Positions 1 through 11,919 are shown, counted from the first letter of the stretch. The stretch is DNA of 64,000 nt from Paracentrotus lividus (GCA_940671915.1 CALNVZ010002100.1:5430876-5494875), one strand, 5' to 3'. Translations and numbers: made by a program. The notes: generated from the sequence alone by a model not told the origin.

Positions 1-440
1 CCAAGCATCGGGGGGGGGGCTCAATGGGGAGCTCCAATGTAGATAGTATTTCCTATGTTCCTATTTAAAAAAAAATTAAAAAGATGTTCCGAAGCGGCGC
101 AGCGGCAGCTAAATTTTGTCAATAGAGACCTGAAATATAATGTTTTATTAAAAAATAAAAATAAAAAAATAAAAAAGGTGGGGAGCCCATGTCTGCGTCC
201 CCTCCCCCCCCCAAAAAAAAATAATAATAATGATAAAATATTGGGGTTTAATATTATCTGTGTCAAATAAAGATTATACCATAATGGCGATCGCCGATAT
301 CTGTACGGCATCAAAAATATTGGGGGGTGGGGGGGGGGGAGGCCTGAACGATATCTGAGCCCCCCCCCCCCCGAATATTTTTTTTTGGGGGGGGGCTGTG
401 CCCCAAGCCCCCCCCCCGGTTCCGAAGCCTATGGCTTAGT
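1..440. repeat. Low-complexity G/C- and A/T-homopolymer stretch
   Basis: Long G, C, A and T runs dominate (for example poly-C at about 361-372 and poly-T/poly-G at about 377-396). No exon or conserved protein is visible. Homopolymer lengths here may not be reliable in the assembly. Confidence 0.7.
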
Positions 441-975
441 ACATGCATCAAATTGGTTGTGGACCAAACCCTAGTAGACCAATTGGATGTGGACCAAACG
501 CCTAGTAGACCAATTGGATGTGGACCAAACGCCTAGTAGACCAATTGGATGTGGACCAAACGCCTAGTAGACCAATTGGATGTGGACCAATGCCTAGTAG
601 ACCAATTGGATGTGGACAAACGCCTAGTAGACCAATTGGATGTGGACCAAACGCCTAGTAGACCAATTGGTTGTGGACAAAAATGCCTAGTAGACCAATT
701 GGATGTGGACCAAACACCTAGTAGACCAATTGGATGTGGACCAAACCCTAGTAGACCAATTGGATGTGGACCAAATGCCTAGTAGACCAATTGGATGTGG
801 ACCAAACGCCTAGTAGACAATTGGATGTGGACCAAACGCCTAGTAGACCAATTGGATGTGGACCAAACGCCTAGTAGACCAATTGGATGTGGACCAAACG
901 CCTTAGTAAACCAATTGGATGTTGGACCAAACGGCCTAGTAGACCTATTGGTCAATGGACCAAATGGTTAGTGGA
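441..975. repeat. 31-bp satellite array, about 17 copies
   Basis: A 31-bp unit with the core ACCAATTGGATGTGGACC is repeated head to tail about 17 times, with single-base indels between some copies. The first and last copies are more divergent. The core contains the palindrome CCAATTGG. Open frames here simply follow the repeat and should not be read as a gene. A loosely related run of GGTCCAATAGCCACTTGG-like units lies at about 2430-2560. Confidence 0.93.
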
Positions 976-1994
976 CTAAAAGGCATTGGACGGAATATTC
1001 GATTGAATAAAAACGGTACAATTCCTTGGAAAACTTGGGTTGTAACAGAAAAGGGCCCACCTCATAACGCATGGCCATATGTTTTGCACCGTTCCTCTCT
1101 ATCTTGACCTCTCTTTGTTATTTGTATTTTTTTTTTTTCATTTATTTATTTCATTTTTTTTCCTTCCCCTTTCATTTCCTCCGTTTTTATTTTTAATTCT
1201 TTTTTTTCCCTTTCTCCCTTTTCTCCTTCTCTCTTCGGCACCTCCCTGCGCACCACGGGGCCCGGGCCCCGATGGCCTACCCCACCATTCTCCACCTTTC
1301 CTTGATTTCAACATTTTAATATCATTTTTCAACGTCTTAAAAAAAAACAATAAGAGTTTTTACTATAAAAGTTGGTCATCGAAGATTGGATAGAGACCGT
1401 TTTAAATACAATAAAATAGCCCCTAAGGTCCCTCCCAGTCATCACCCATGCACTCCTCATACCCTGGATCTCAACATTTCGATATCCTTTTTCAAAGACA
1501 AATAAAAAAAATAAAACAATAAAAAATAAGGGGAAAAAATAGTATAAAAGTTAATCATTAAAGTAAAGAGAGACAGAGAGGGCAAAGTGGGGGCGTTTAA
1601 AGTGATATTGATATTGATATTGATATTGATATTTATTTGTCTGTCTTGAGAAAAATCACATGGACAATTTACAAGATCATAATGATAATAATAAAATAAT
1701 CCATACAGTAGAACAATTCACATTTTGTAATTATCATGGACAAAATAGACGAGGTGACCAAGAAAAGCAACGCTTGTAAATTTTAGTCCCTCACGATCAC
1801 ACAACAACTAAAAATAATAAGCTAATACTAATGGCAAGAGAGAGAGAGAGGGAATACATATATATAAATGAAAAAACTAACTTACATGGGACAGAAAGAG
1901 AAAAATTCATATATATACACATGCAGAGGGAAGAATAAAAAAGTCCAGGCAAGGTGCTTCTGAGGGCAAAGACGTATACAGGGGTGAGGTAGGG
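976..1994. repeat. Gene-free stretch with dispersed CTCAACATTT units and short tandem repeats
   Basis: Contains a pyrimidine-rich tract (about 1090-1260), then two partial copies of a unit recognised by a CCTCC...CTCAACATTT...AT(A)TC segment (about 1270-1430 and 1430-1610). The same unit is tandem at 6690-7300. A short (ATTGAT)n run is at about 1600-1635 and a GA run at about 1835-1850. No coding exon seen. Confidence 0.6.
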
Positions 1995-2199
1995 TACATG
2001 CAGGTAGTATGGGGCCCCTATGCTCATTTGCCTAATTTGCATAAAATTACGAAATGACACGCAGTCTAATCTTTGTTTATATGAATCAATAACTACTGCT
2101 CTAACTTTTATAGTGAAGAAAAACAATTATCAACAACCTCCCAGTCTGCAATATTAAAATGTTGACGTCATTACCAAAGTGCCCATATTACCTGCATGT
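1995..2199. mobile_element. MITE family D, copy 1
   Basis: About 205 bp bounded by inverted ends TACATGCAGGTA(A/G)TATGG and CCATATTACCTGCATGT. The interior (TTTGCCTAATTTGCATAAAAT ... TTGACGTCATTACC) is nearly the same as in the copy at 4894-5082. The right end continues into a perfect palindrome at 2181-2214. Non-autonomous DNA transposon inferred from terminal inverted repeats plus a second copy; no ORF. Confidence 0.75.
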
Positions 2200-2214
2200 G
2201 CAGGTAATATGGGC
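2181..2214. repeat. 34-bp perfect palindrome
   Basis: GCCCATATTACCTGCAT followed at once by its exact reverse complement. It looks like the right terminal repeat of MITE family D followed by a second terminal repeat in opposite orientation. Confidence 0.8.
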
Positions 2215-3296
2215 TCATGTATTTAATGTATGTTTTAAAAACTACAATGACTCTACCATGTCTGGAATTTGCTTAAAATGTTGAAAATCATTTTAACAAG
2301 ATATAATTTTAAATCATAAGACCCTACAGTAAATCATTTGACTATATATTTCATTGTTATGTATTTCGTATATCATTTCTTTTTTTAAATATTATTTAAA
2401 TATGATTTTTATTATACAAGTCAATTTTGGTCCAATTGCCAGTTGGTCCAATAGCCATTGTTTCCATAGCCATTTGTTCCAATAGCCACTTGGTCAAATA
2501 GCCACTTGGTCCAATTGGGAATGGTTCAATTGCCATTAGGTCCAATACAGGTGCTGTCCATGGAGAGCCGGCTTTGCATTTTAAAATAAAAACATTTTGA
2601 AAAAAATGCCACCAAATAGGTAGAAAATAGCATAACTACACCCCTGCGCGTATTCTGGGGGGGGGGGGGTTCGGGCCCGGGCCTTCGGGTAGGCGCGCAG
2701 GGGGCACCGAAACAGAGGGAAAGGGGAGAGAGTGTAATGGGGAAAAAATAAAAGGAGGTAAAAAACAGAAAGAGAAAACGGGGAAAGGCAAAAGAAGAAA
2801 AAAAATGGGGAAAGAGAGAAAGAAAGAGAGAGAGAGGAAGGGGAAGGGGGATGTAGTATATTGAACTGCTTGATAATATTATTGCATAACATTACATATT
2901 TGTATGGTTTCTCTCCATCTTCTGACTTTCTCTTTCTAAGCAATCTCCTTCTTACTCATGCCTAATTCTTAGTAGTTAACCACTACTCATCATAACAACC
3001 GGGTTTGGGACATTCCACCACTCTTACTTATTCATTGTGTTTGACCATAAGTCATATGTTGTACTGGTCAATGACTGGTATTGATATCTTAAAAAGATTT
3101 GGTTTTGCTTTGGAATAAACACTTGTTTTTTTAGACATCAACTAGACAAGTCACACTGCTCCTCTGTTCTAGTCTACTTTTATTTATGTACTACCTCGAT
3201 ACATAAAATATCTCTAGAGAATTATACTCTCTTAGCGAAGGACGATGGCTAAATGCAAAAAAACTGCTCCATCCCTAGCCTGCAAGGGAGTAAATA
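2215..3296. other. Gene-free AT-rich stretch
   Basis: Contains short GGTCCAATAGCC-type repeats (about 2430-2560), a G run with GA-rich low-complexity sequence (2655-2850), and ordinary AT-rich sequence. The minus-strand open frame at 2581-2943 is low-complexity translation (Ser/Pro/Leu/Phe) and is not supported as a gene. Confidence 0.5.
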
Positions 3297-4290
3297 AGTA
3301 ACATTCGATCTTAAATGTAGGGCGCGTCAAATTGAATATAAATTAAAAGGGGCGCCAATTCGACAGTAAACTACGTGGGCGCCGAATTGAGCTTAAAGGA
3401 CTCATCCGGGCTGAGTTTGCTTTATAAGAAAAAAAAGTAAATCGAAAAACACAACACTGAAAATTTCATCAAAATCGGATAAGAAATAGCAAAGTTATGA
3501 ATTTTCTTAGGTTTTGATTGTTTTAGGAAACAGTTCTTCAAATTGGCAAACTGATGATGTCTCAGTCCCCTACTTTCTTCTTTGTTTTTTATTGTATGAA
3601 ATACCAATTATCAAAGATTTTCTGCCCCAAGGACATAAAAACGGATTAATCCTTGTGGAATGTTCAAGGTCACAAGTGCTTTTACTTATTCAGTATGAGG
3701 GACAGATTTTCTGTATACGCAATATATGAAAAAATGAGATAAATAGGATTTCATATAATAAAATACACAAGAAGTAGGGGGACTGTGACATCATCAGTTT
3801 GCTCATTTGAATATTCAATATTCAAATGAGACAATGAGACAATTGCCAAGAACTGTTTTACAAAAAAAAATGACGACCTTAAAAATGCATAACTGTTATT
3901 TTTCATCCGATTTTGATGAAATTTTCTGTGTTGTCTTGATGAATTTTACTTAATTTACAAAACTTTTTCATTTCAGCCCGGACTCCTCCTTTAAACGTAG
4001 GGGGTGCCTTATAGAGCTTCAACATAGGAACGCCAAATTGACCTGGAACATAGATGGGCCGCCAAATTTACCTTAAACTCAGGGGCGTCAAATAGACCTT
4101 CAATATAGGAGGGCGCCACATCGATCTGAAACATAGGGGCGCCAATTTGACCTTAAACTTAGGAACGTCAATTTGACTTTAAATCTAGGAGGCGCCAAAA
4201 CGACATTAAACTAAGCAAAATTTAGCTTAAACGCAGGGACGCAAATTGGGCTTAAAGATAGGGCCGCCAAATCGACCTGAAAGGGGGGGG
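3297..4290. repeat. Degenerate GGCGCCAAATTGACCT minisatellite, block 1
   Basis: Units of roughly 30-40 bp built on GGGGCGCCAAATTGACCT followed by GAAAC/TTAAAC repeat with heavy divergence. The block is split by the inverted-repeat element at 3397-3992. The same unit returns at about 5900-6660. Confidence 0.8.
3397..3992. mobile_element. About 595-bp inverted-repeat element inside the GGCGCC minisatellite
   Basis: Ends AGGACTCATCCGGGCTGAG and TCAGCCCGGACTCCTCCT are inverted copies. The complementarity extends inward for about 180 bp with interruptions: AAAATTTCATCAAAATCGGAT on the left pairs with ATCCGATTTTGATGAAATTTT on the right. GATGATGTCTCAGTCCCC and GGGGACTGTGACATCATC also pair. No transposase ORF. 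It splits the minisatellite, so it inserted after that array formed or was duplicated with it. Confidence 0.75.
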
Positions 4291-4893
4291 GGGGTAGATG
4301 CAAATTTTTACACTCCTGTTTGTCTCATTTCTGAAGAAATAAAAAGGAATGACCCCAAAAAACCATATTTCAGTAGAGAAGTTATATACAAGGAATCTTA
4401 TGGAGGAAAAACATTCACCAAAAATGCTTAATTAGCTTAATTCATAAAAATTATGCTTTTATATGCAAGGCAATATATTTCAAAGTAGAATGTCTGTTGC
4501 TCTTCAAACTTTGCATGCTTATTGGTGAAAAGTGTCTCTGGGAATGCAAGGATTATAATTTAAATAAAATTTACTTTTCTTGTAATAAATGTCATGAAAT
4601 AACATTAGCTTAAATACAATAAAATACACCCAATCATACATTCCCCAGACATATGTTTAGGAACCACCGTGTAAAAGAAATTGGAGTTTTTGTGTATGAG
4701 GTATTTAGGAGATCTTGTTTTGGGGAAGAAACGGCAAATCTGCATAAATTCTGAAAATTATGACATTTTTTGTGATTATCTTTTTTTCCGTCCTTAAGAT
4801 TTCTTGCTGTGGCTATTTCACATTAAGTGCACACTTTTTTTCTCACTGGGGTCAAAAATGAAAGTTGTTGTTATAGCAAAATAAGCACATAGA

Positions 4894-5082
4894 GTACATG
4901 CAGGTAATATGGGCCCCCTATAAGCTCATTTGCCTAATTTGCATAAAATTAGAAATGACACACAGTCTAATCTTTGTACATGAATCAATAACTACTGCTC
5001 TAACTTTTTATTGCAAGAAAAAACAATTATCACCAATCCCCTGTCTGCAATATTCAAATGTTGACGTCATTACCAAAGTGCC
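4894..5082. mobile_element. MITE family D, copy 2 (right end truncated)
   Basis: Starts GTACATGCAGGTAATATGGGC and runs to ...GTCATTACCAAAGTGCC, parallel to 1995-2183. The right terminal repeat is cut after GTGCC, so this copy has lost its distal end. Confidence 0.72.
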
Positions 5083-5744
5083 ATAGATTTCTTGCTAATC
5101 AGCAGTCTTATTCTAATTTTTTTTTTTATCCTTGCCATCTTTTTTTTTCGAACTATGGTTTGAAATTCATTTACAAAGCTATTTATTTACTTTCACTATT
5201 ATTTTTTTCATTTTAATATGTTATCTTTCTACCAAAATATTCCTTTCAACTTTTTTTTGTCACACATAAGAAAGGGGATTTTTTGTTTATTTAATTGATT
5301 GTTTAATGACTGAGATTGATTGCTTTGTTTATTTCTTTCGTTCATGCCTGAGCGAACATGAAAAGTTTTGTCGGAGGTACAAAAAAAAAAAAAAAAAATG
5401 GTTAAATTCAAAAGGAATTGTTTATTCTAATTCATTATTCTGAATCAGGTACTCCCATTCGGATTGATTGTTACTTTTCACTGATCAATGATTATGTTAG
5501 TCTTTGAGTCGATTTCCAATGATTCTTCCAACGATTTAATCAATCATGTGAACAATCTATCAAAAAGTAATCGATCAATCATTCACAGAAACAAATTAAT
5601 TAATCAAACGATCAATCGTTCAAAATGGTAAATCTATCAATCCTTATTCAATCACTGAAATCAATTAATAAATAAATCCAATCAATCAACCAACCAAATC
5701 GCCGAATGTTGACAAGATTTTTTTATTTAATTTCATTTATTTTT
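5083..5744. other. Gene-free stretch with ATCAAT-rich sequence
   Basis: AT-rich sequence with many ATCAAT/ATTGAT words at 5470-5700 and a poly-A at 5380-5398. No exon or conserved protein seen. Confidence 0.5.
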
Positions 5745-5865
5745 TTTGTTTTTGTTTTACGTACGCACGTACGCACGTACGGACGGACGTACGGACGAAC
5801 GGACGGCGACCCTAAAACATGATGCCTCCGGCACCACCTTCAGTGGTGCAGGCATAAAAAGGTTC
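5745..5865. repeat. ACGT/GGAC microsatellite plus CCTCCGGC hairpin tail
   Basis: A run of ACGTACGC and GGACGTAC units leads into ATGCCTCCGGCACCACCTTC, which folds on the following AGTGGTGCAGGCAT. The same tail ends the large repeat at 61690-62820, so this is a truncated copy of that family. Confidence 0.8.
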
Positions 5866-5899
5866 ACTTCTGAAAGAACGGCCATAAGTGGGTACCTAA

Positions 5900-6660
5900 T
5901 GGATACTAAAACTAGGGGGCGCCAAATCAACTTCGAACCTGGTGGTGCAATATTTAGCTTTAAGATAAAGGCGCCAAATAGCCTTAAGGGAGCGCCAAAT
6001 TAACGTATAACCTATAGGGGCGCCATATTAAACTTTGAGTTAGGGGGCGCATAATGATGTCAAACCTAGGGGCGCCATATAGATCTTTGACATAGGGAAG
6101 CACGATTGACCTGAATAAAATTTTTTTTTTAAATTTAGGGGGCACAATATTAACCTTAACCTACGGGATCGCCAGATTGACCCGAAAATTTTGGCACCAT
6201 ATTACTCTTACTCAGGGGACGCCAAATCGACCTCAAGCAGAGGCGGATCCCTGTGGGGATGTAGGGGATTTTAAATCAAACTCATTGACTGTACATATTA
6301 AAAATGGAAATTTTTCGGCTGCGTCCACTATTTCACCAAATTTTCGGGATGCACCCCGTATTTCTAAATTCTGAATCCGCCACTGTCAAACCAAGGAGGT
6401 GCAATGTTGAACAAAAAGGTAGGGGCGCCACATTGATCTTGAACTAAAGGGACGCCAAATCAACAATAAATCAAAGGGGTGCCATATTGATCTGAAACTA
6501 ACTGGACAACAAACGAAGGGGTGCCAAATTGACCTGAAACTTCGAGGCGTCAAATTGATCTGAAGCTAAAGGGGCGCAAAAATTCATCTAAACTAAAGGA
6601 GCGCAAAACTCATCCAACCTTGGGGACTGGCACCAAATTGGCCTGAAACTAATGCTACAG
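5900..6660. repeat. GGCGCCAAATTGACCT minisatellite, block 2
   Basis: Continuation of the degenerate minisatellite seen at 3297-4290, about 20 poorly conserved units. A non-repeat patch lies at about 6235-6385. No gene. Confidence 0.78.
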
Positions 6661-6689
6661 TCACACAGAACTTACGTTGAGTTTTAAAT

Positions 6690-7300
6690 ACAATAACAAA
6701 GATCCGAACCCCCCCCCCCCACTCCTCCCTCCCTCGATCTCAACATTTCATTATAATTTTTTTAACCTCTAAAAAGAGGGAAAAGGGTTTTCTTACAGCA
6801 GTTTTTCACAAGAGTAGGGTGCGAGAGAGAGAGAGAGAGAGGAAAGGGGGGGGACGGGGGCGTTTGACATACAATAAATTTTACAATAACATAGCCCAGA
6901 GTCCCTACCCTCCTCTTTCCCTCAATCTTAACATTTCAATGTTATTTTTCAAAACCTAAAAAAAAAAAAAAAAAAAAAAAATCCTATAAAAGTTTATCAT
7001 TGAAGTAGGGAGAGAGGGGCGGGGGCGTGTTTTTTTTTTAAATACAATGACAAAGCCCCGAACCCCCCCCACCCCGCCATCCACTCCTCCCTCCCTCGAT
7101 CTCAACATTTAATACCATTTCTTAACTTCTAAAAAGAGGGGAAAGAGAAATGGGGGGGGGGTGTGGGATGGGGCGTTTTAAATATAATAACATAGCCCCG
7201 AACCCACCACCCCTCCTCCCTCCCTCGATCTCAACATCTTAATATCATTTTTCAAAGTAAAAAAAAGAAGAAAAGAAAAAAAATCAACTTAACACTTAAA
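6690..7300. repeat. Tandem repeat of about 150-165 bp (CTCGATCTCAACATTT unit)
   Basis: Four copies start near 6690, 6865, 7030 and 7170. Each has TTTTAAATACAATAACA, a CCCGAACCCCCC block, CCTCCCTCGATCTCAACATT, then AAAAAGAGGGAAAAG and a GAGAGAG/GGGGCGGGGGCGT block. Single copies occur at 1270-1610 and 8030-8160, and an inverted copy at about 8190-8420. Confidence 0.8.
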
Positions 7301-7574
7301 ATTTTACCCTTACGGAATATTATTACTATTAAAAATAATACCAAATTGTAGGAATTTTTATTATCTTTAATTTGATACCAAACTCAATGTATTTAAAACT
7401 TTTCTTCAACCAGTTGTGGTCAGAATATTAATTTTTGTAAAAGGGGCGGCTATTTTGGACGCCCCACCTGTAGGGACCCTCCTGCAGCTGATATGAAGAG
7501 TTGTCCGCCCTAGCGATGTTGGTTAGGGTCCATGTCAGGTCCACCCTACTTGCTCCCTAGGTAATAGCTCCGGT

Positions 7575-8035
7575 ATAAATCAAACATATATTCATCAAAT
7601 ATATATCTATCGAAAATATATTCATCAAACATATATTCATCAAACATATATTTATCAAACATACATCTATCAACATATTATTCATCAAACATATATTTAT
7701 CAACATACAAATATCAAACTATATTCATCAAACATATAGTTATCAAACATGCATCTATCAAATATATATTCATCAAACATATATTCATCAAACATCTATC
7801 AACATCTATTCATCAAACATACATCTATCAAAATTTATCAAAATTTATCAAACATAAAATATCAAACATATAGTTATCAAACTGCATCTATCAATATATA
7901 TTCATCAAACATTTATTCATCAAACATTTATTCATCAAAACATCAATCAACATATATTCATCAAACATCTATCATCAAACATACATCTATCAAACATACA
8001 TCTATCAAACATACATCATGAAACATATATTTAGG
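7575..8035. repeat. About 15-bp tandem array (CATCAAACATATATT)
   Basis: About 30 degenerate copies of a 14-15-bp unit CATCAAACATATATT or CTATCAAACATACAT. A long plus-strand open frame here encodes only Ser/Ile/Tyr/Asn repeats and is a by-product of the array. Confidence 0.9.
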
Positions 8036-8429
8036 GAGACAAAAGGGGCGGGGGCGGGAGTCTAAAAAAAAGGGGGAAAAAATGTTTTTCCTATACATGC
8101 TATAGAAGTTAATTATTAAAGTATTGAGAGAGGGGGCGGGCGGGGGGGGGGGGTGAATAAAACATCGCCCCTCCTCTTCCTAGATCTCAACAATATAATT
8201 TTACAAAGTCTAAAACGAGAGAAAGTTTGAGATCGAAGGAAGGAGCAGGGCGCCAGGAGGAGTAGGGGGGGGGGTTCGTGGCTATTCCAGTGTATTGTAA
8301 CGCCCCCGCCCCAACTCTCTCTCCCTACTTTAATGATTTTTTTAAAGAACTTTGAAAAATGATATTGAAATGATGAGATCAAGGAAAGGAGGAGAGAGGG
8401 AGCGAGGGGGGGGGGTTCGGGGCTTATTT

Positions 8430-9015
8430 CTTATGTATTTCTTTGTTTTTACCTTTCTTTCCTCTTCTCTTCAATTATTTCTTATGTATTTCTTTGTTTT
8501 ATCTTCTTTCCTCTTCTCTTCTGTATTTCTTATGTATTTCTTTGTTTTTATCTTTCTCTACTCTTATCTTTGTTATTTCTTATGTATTTCTTTGTTTTAC
8601 CTTTCTTTCCTCTTCTCTTCAATTTATTTTTCTTATGTATTTCTTTGTTTTTATCTTTCTTTCCTCTTCTCTTCTGTTATTTTTATGTATTCTTTGTTTT
8701 TATCTTTCTTTCCTCTTCTCTTCTGTTATTTCTTATGTATTTTCTTTGTTTTTATCTTTCTTTCCTCTTCTCTTGTTTTTTCTTATGTATTTCTTTGTGT
8801 TTATCTTCCTCTCCTCTTCTCTTATGTATTTCTTTGTTTACCTTCTCTCCTCTTCTCTTCTGTTATTTCTTATGTATTCCTTGTTTTTATCTTTCTCTCC
8901 TCTCTCTTGTTATTTTTTAATGTATTTCTTTGTTTTTACCTTTCTTTCCTCTTCTCTTTCGTTATTTCTTATGTATTTCTTTGTTTTTATCTTTCTTTCC
9001 TCTTCTTCCTCTTCG
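8430..9015. repeat. About 51-bp pyrimidine-rich tandem array, about 11 copies
   Basis: The unit runs TTATTTCTTATGTATTTCTT then TGTTTTTATC then TTTCTTTCCTCTTCTCTTCTG; copies differ by one- and two-base indels. All three plus-strand frames are open for long distances because the strand is pyrimidine-rich, so the predicted Leu/Phe/Ser-rich proteins are not credible. Confidence 0.92.
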
Positions 9016-9677
9016 CTTAATGAAAAGACGGGTCTTTATCATTTTTTGAAAAAAAAAATCTGAATTAATCATATTTCACTTTATAAGTAGCTTTTCAATT
9101 CGAAGATACCATAACAAGTTTTGATCGGTAATTTCAGCAAATTCTGGCCGGGGCTAAAACACTCAAAAATTTGAGCGATAACTTCAGTTTGACGGCACAT
9201 AGAGTTTGTAACGACAAAAATCAGGAACACCTTCAGAAAAGAAGCTTAATTTCATTTTTATAAAGTGGCTATCAGATTCAAATTTTGGTGAGTGATTTGC
9301 AACATAATGGTGATTCCTCTCATACATTTTGTGCCGAATATTTTAATGTTAAATTGTTGAAATGACGAATTTTATGTGCTTGGATGCTTAACTACACTAG
9401 CGCCTCAAATTGTTTAGTTTAACTAAATGGGGCAATTAAATGGTCATCTTGCATGCCGAGTATTTCATCTCATCCTATGTCCATGTTTTATACTATCCTC
9501 AAGTAGCAAAATTAGTCAAAAACTCAACCACGATACGTCAACACAACTGTGCACTGCAGTTACATAAATACAAAAAAAAAAAAAACTGTGCACTGCAGAA
9601 CTCGACCCAGAATTAAGATTCAAAACCTGACCGGAAATACCCTTAATAGATTATCCCATTTAGTTTACGTTTCTCAC
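9016..9677. other. Presumed RPAP3 intron 1 (start)
   Basis: Unique-looking AT-rich sequence with no exon. It lies directly downstream of the RPAP3 exon 1 splice donor on the minus strand, so it is the first part of an intron that continues leftward past the window edge. Confidence 0.55.
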
Positions 9678-9842
9678 CTTTTCTTTTGTCGTCGGAGCAG
9701 ATCCATCGAAGTCATGTTTTAAATCTCTATCCGTTCTCTTGATATTGGATTCCCATGAATTCAAGTCTCGTAGAAAGGCTTTGAGATCCTCTTGATTATG
9801 TCTCACATCATTTTGAAGCTGGAGGAATTTATCGGCACTCAT
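9678..9842 (-). CDS. RPAP3: RPAP3, first coding exon (N-terminal 55 aa; rest of gene lies left of window)
   Basis: RNA polymerase II-associated protein 3 is the TPR scaffold of the cytoplasmic R2TP co-chaperone (RUVBL1, RUVBL2, PIH1D1, RPAP3), which links HSP90 to assembly of RNA polymerases, PIKKs, snoRNPs and axonemal dyneins. The exon begins at ATG (9842) and ends ...ACAAAAGAAAAG before the donor GTGAGA, phase 0. Its peptide starts MSADKFLQLQNDVRHNQEDL and continues with FLRDLNSWE. This follows the characteristic RPAP3 N-terminus, with LQ..V..N.E.L..F.RDL..WE..IK..D..L. The two TPR blocks and the RUVBL-binding C-terminal domain are not in the window, so intron 1 is at least 9.6 kb and filled with repeats. 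The call rests on 55 residues; the spacing of conserved Leu, Asp and Trp makes it likely but not certain. Confidence 0.78.
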
Positions 9843-11919
9843 TTTGATGATTTTAAGCTAACTTTCATGGAGAGAATCGTTTCACTTCTTCGGTTTTTGT
9901 TAATTCTATGGTGGCGTACATAGGGAAAACAAGAAAAAGAAGAAGAAGATCGAAGAAGGGGAAAAAAGGTTCCCCCCTTTTTTTTGTGAAGGTCTACTTA
10001 TATAAGTTACTGTTATTTAATCTAGTTTGCACTTTTTTTAGAGGGGGTGGCAAGGGCGGATTTATTCGAGCTAGTTTGCACTCTTTTTGGGGGCGAGAAA
10101 GTGGGACTGAGAGGAATGTAATTTTTTTTAATTGTGATTGAAAGGGTCCACTTTCAATAATCGAAACTTTTGGCCAAGAAGCAATGTATAGTCATAATTA
10201 GTCAATAATTGAGGGAGGGATACTGATTTATATTTGTTTGTTTGGTTGGTTGTTGTTGTTGTTTTTTTTTACTAACATTTATTAACCTGGTATATACGAT
10301 ATCTTTTTATTTTCAAAAGATTGTAGGCCTACTTGTTTTCTTCAGCTGCTCTAACTTTTATTTATTTTACGGCACTTTACATATTTTATTGTTTTATTGT
10401 TTAATACATTACAATAAATTACCACACATGAATCGATTACCAACTTTGACAAATTTATCTCATCTTTTTAACTTGTAAAAAAAAGAAGATCTTTTTGACA
10501 TTGCTTGCCGATATTTTTTATTCTTAGTAGATGTAAATATCCTTTACTTATTTTACTTTATTACTTTCACATTGTTTAATACATTACCACACATAATTCA
10601 ATAACCAATTATAGCAATTAAATTTGATCTTTTTTAAAAATACTTTTATTTATCTATTTATTTTTATTTTTTTACTTTTTATTTTTTAATGTCGGAATCA
10701 ATAAATTATTATAGGCCTACTTGATATTTTACTCGTGACCTTCTTTCAATACTTTGCCATATCTAAATTCAGTGCAATCATTATACAACTGGGCTTTTAT
10801 TTACCGTAAATAAATAATAGGTAATAATCAATAGGTAACGTATGTTAAACAAGCCTGTATTTATGTGCTTAAAGTATTTAGGCCAATACACGAGATTTAT
10901 CATTATTATTGAGGCACGATTTGTATATTGCTACTGCGACATGATTATGTTGCAACATTTTAATCTGAAAACGTAGGCTACTGCCTGGATCAAATAAATA
11001 AATTCATGTTCTAATTTCAGAATTGAATCGAGGCCAACCAATCGGCCTCCAATGCATATAAACTGTATCGACTATTTTATTTAATCCGAATGTAGGCCTA
11101 TAGATTGCCATCAATACATTCTTTTTATTATGCGACATTAGATCAATATTGCAGGAATGATAAGGCGTTAACATACACGGAATAACTGGGTACCCTATCC
11201 ATGTCATCATCCCTGCAAGGTTAGAGAAGAATCTAGATCAATAATGCTATATACTGACGATTCGTTTTATTTTTTATTAGATGAAAATATGTAAAATTTA
11301 ACAAATATTTAAAGTTGCATACCGGGAGATGCGACTGTGACTACAAACTAAATTATTGTGCCCTTTCGTATATGCTCAGCCCCTCCCCCAATACTCCCAA
11401 AAGAATATTTAAAAAAAAACGCTCCGCAGCCCCAAAGCAATGTAATTATTTATTAAGTCTTAAATTGGAGTGCACATTTTGGGTTCATAGTAGCATATAG
11501 TTGTCCGTTTGTATATCATCGGCATATATACCGGTATAATACACTTCATCGCTTGCTTTTATCTAACCCACTTTAATGGCTTTTCTTGAGACGTTTCCCA
11601 AACCCCGTCCCACCGCGAGTTGACCCCCTCAAAGATTCTTTTATTTACCCACCACTCCACTATACACAGTCCTTCGCCGCTTGGTTTCATGTTGCTATGC
11701 CAACAGACGCCGACTCCCCCAGTGAGTTACTCCTACGACACCGTCAATTTACGGGGGGATTATCGGTCCCGTCTTATTAGCACGTTATCGTCAATAACAC
11801 AGACGGCCGATTTGATGTAAACTTTATATGCACTCACATTCTTGCAAAACTTGGTGTGGAGTTGTAGCAGGGCGGCTTGTTCAGTTTCCATATTTCATTT
11901 GGAACTTTGAGTCATAATT
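9843..11919. promoter_or_regulatory. Divergent intergenic region between RPAP3 and the small plus-strand gene
   Basis: About 2 kb between two oppositely oriented start codons, so both promoters should lie here. 9843-9910 is probably RPAP3 5' UTR. The rest is AT-rich with several AGGCCTA words. An ATCATCGGCATATATACCGGTATAA patch is near 11516-11540. I could not place a defined promoter motif. Open frames at 11586-11820 show no recognisable protein. Confidence 0.4.

Noticed and set aside
549..782. Open frame with repeated VDQLDV
   Set aside because: Translation of the 31-bp satellite; the frame changes at indels.
7749..8021. Open frame of Ser/Ile/Tyr/Asn repeats
   Set aside because: Direct translation of a 15-bp tandem array.
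7575..8035. Regular spacing that might suggest a CRISPR-like array
   Set aside because: The repeat is 15 bp with no unique spacers, in a eukaryotic genome.
8352..9063. Long plus-strand open frames (up to 222 codons) encoding Leu/Phe/Ser-rich repeats
   Set aside because: They come from a pyrimidine-rich tandem array in which all three frames are open; no start context, no domain, indels between units shift the frame.
1..9660. Further RPAP3 exons on the minus strand
   Set aside because: I looked for Lys-rich linker and TPR-like coding segments with splice borders and found none among the repeats; the exons are taken to lie left of the window.
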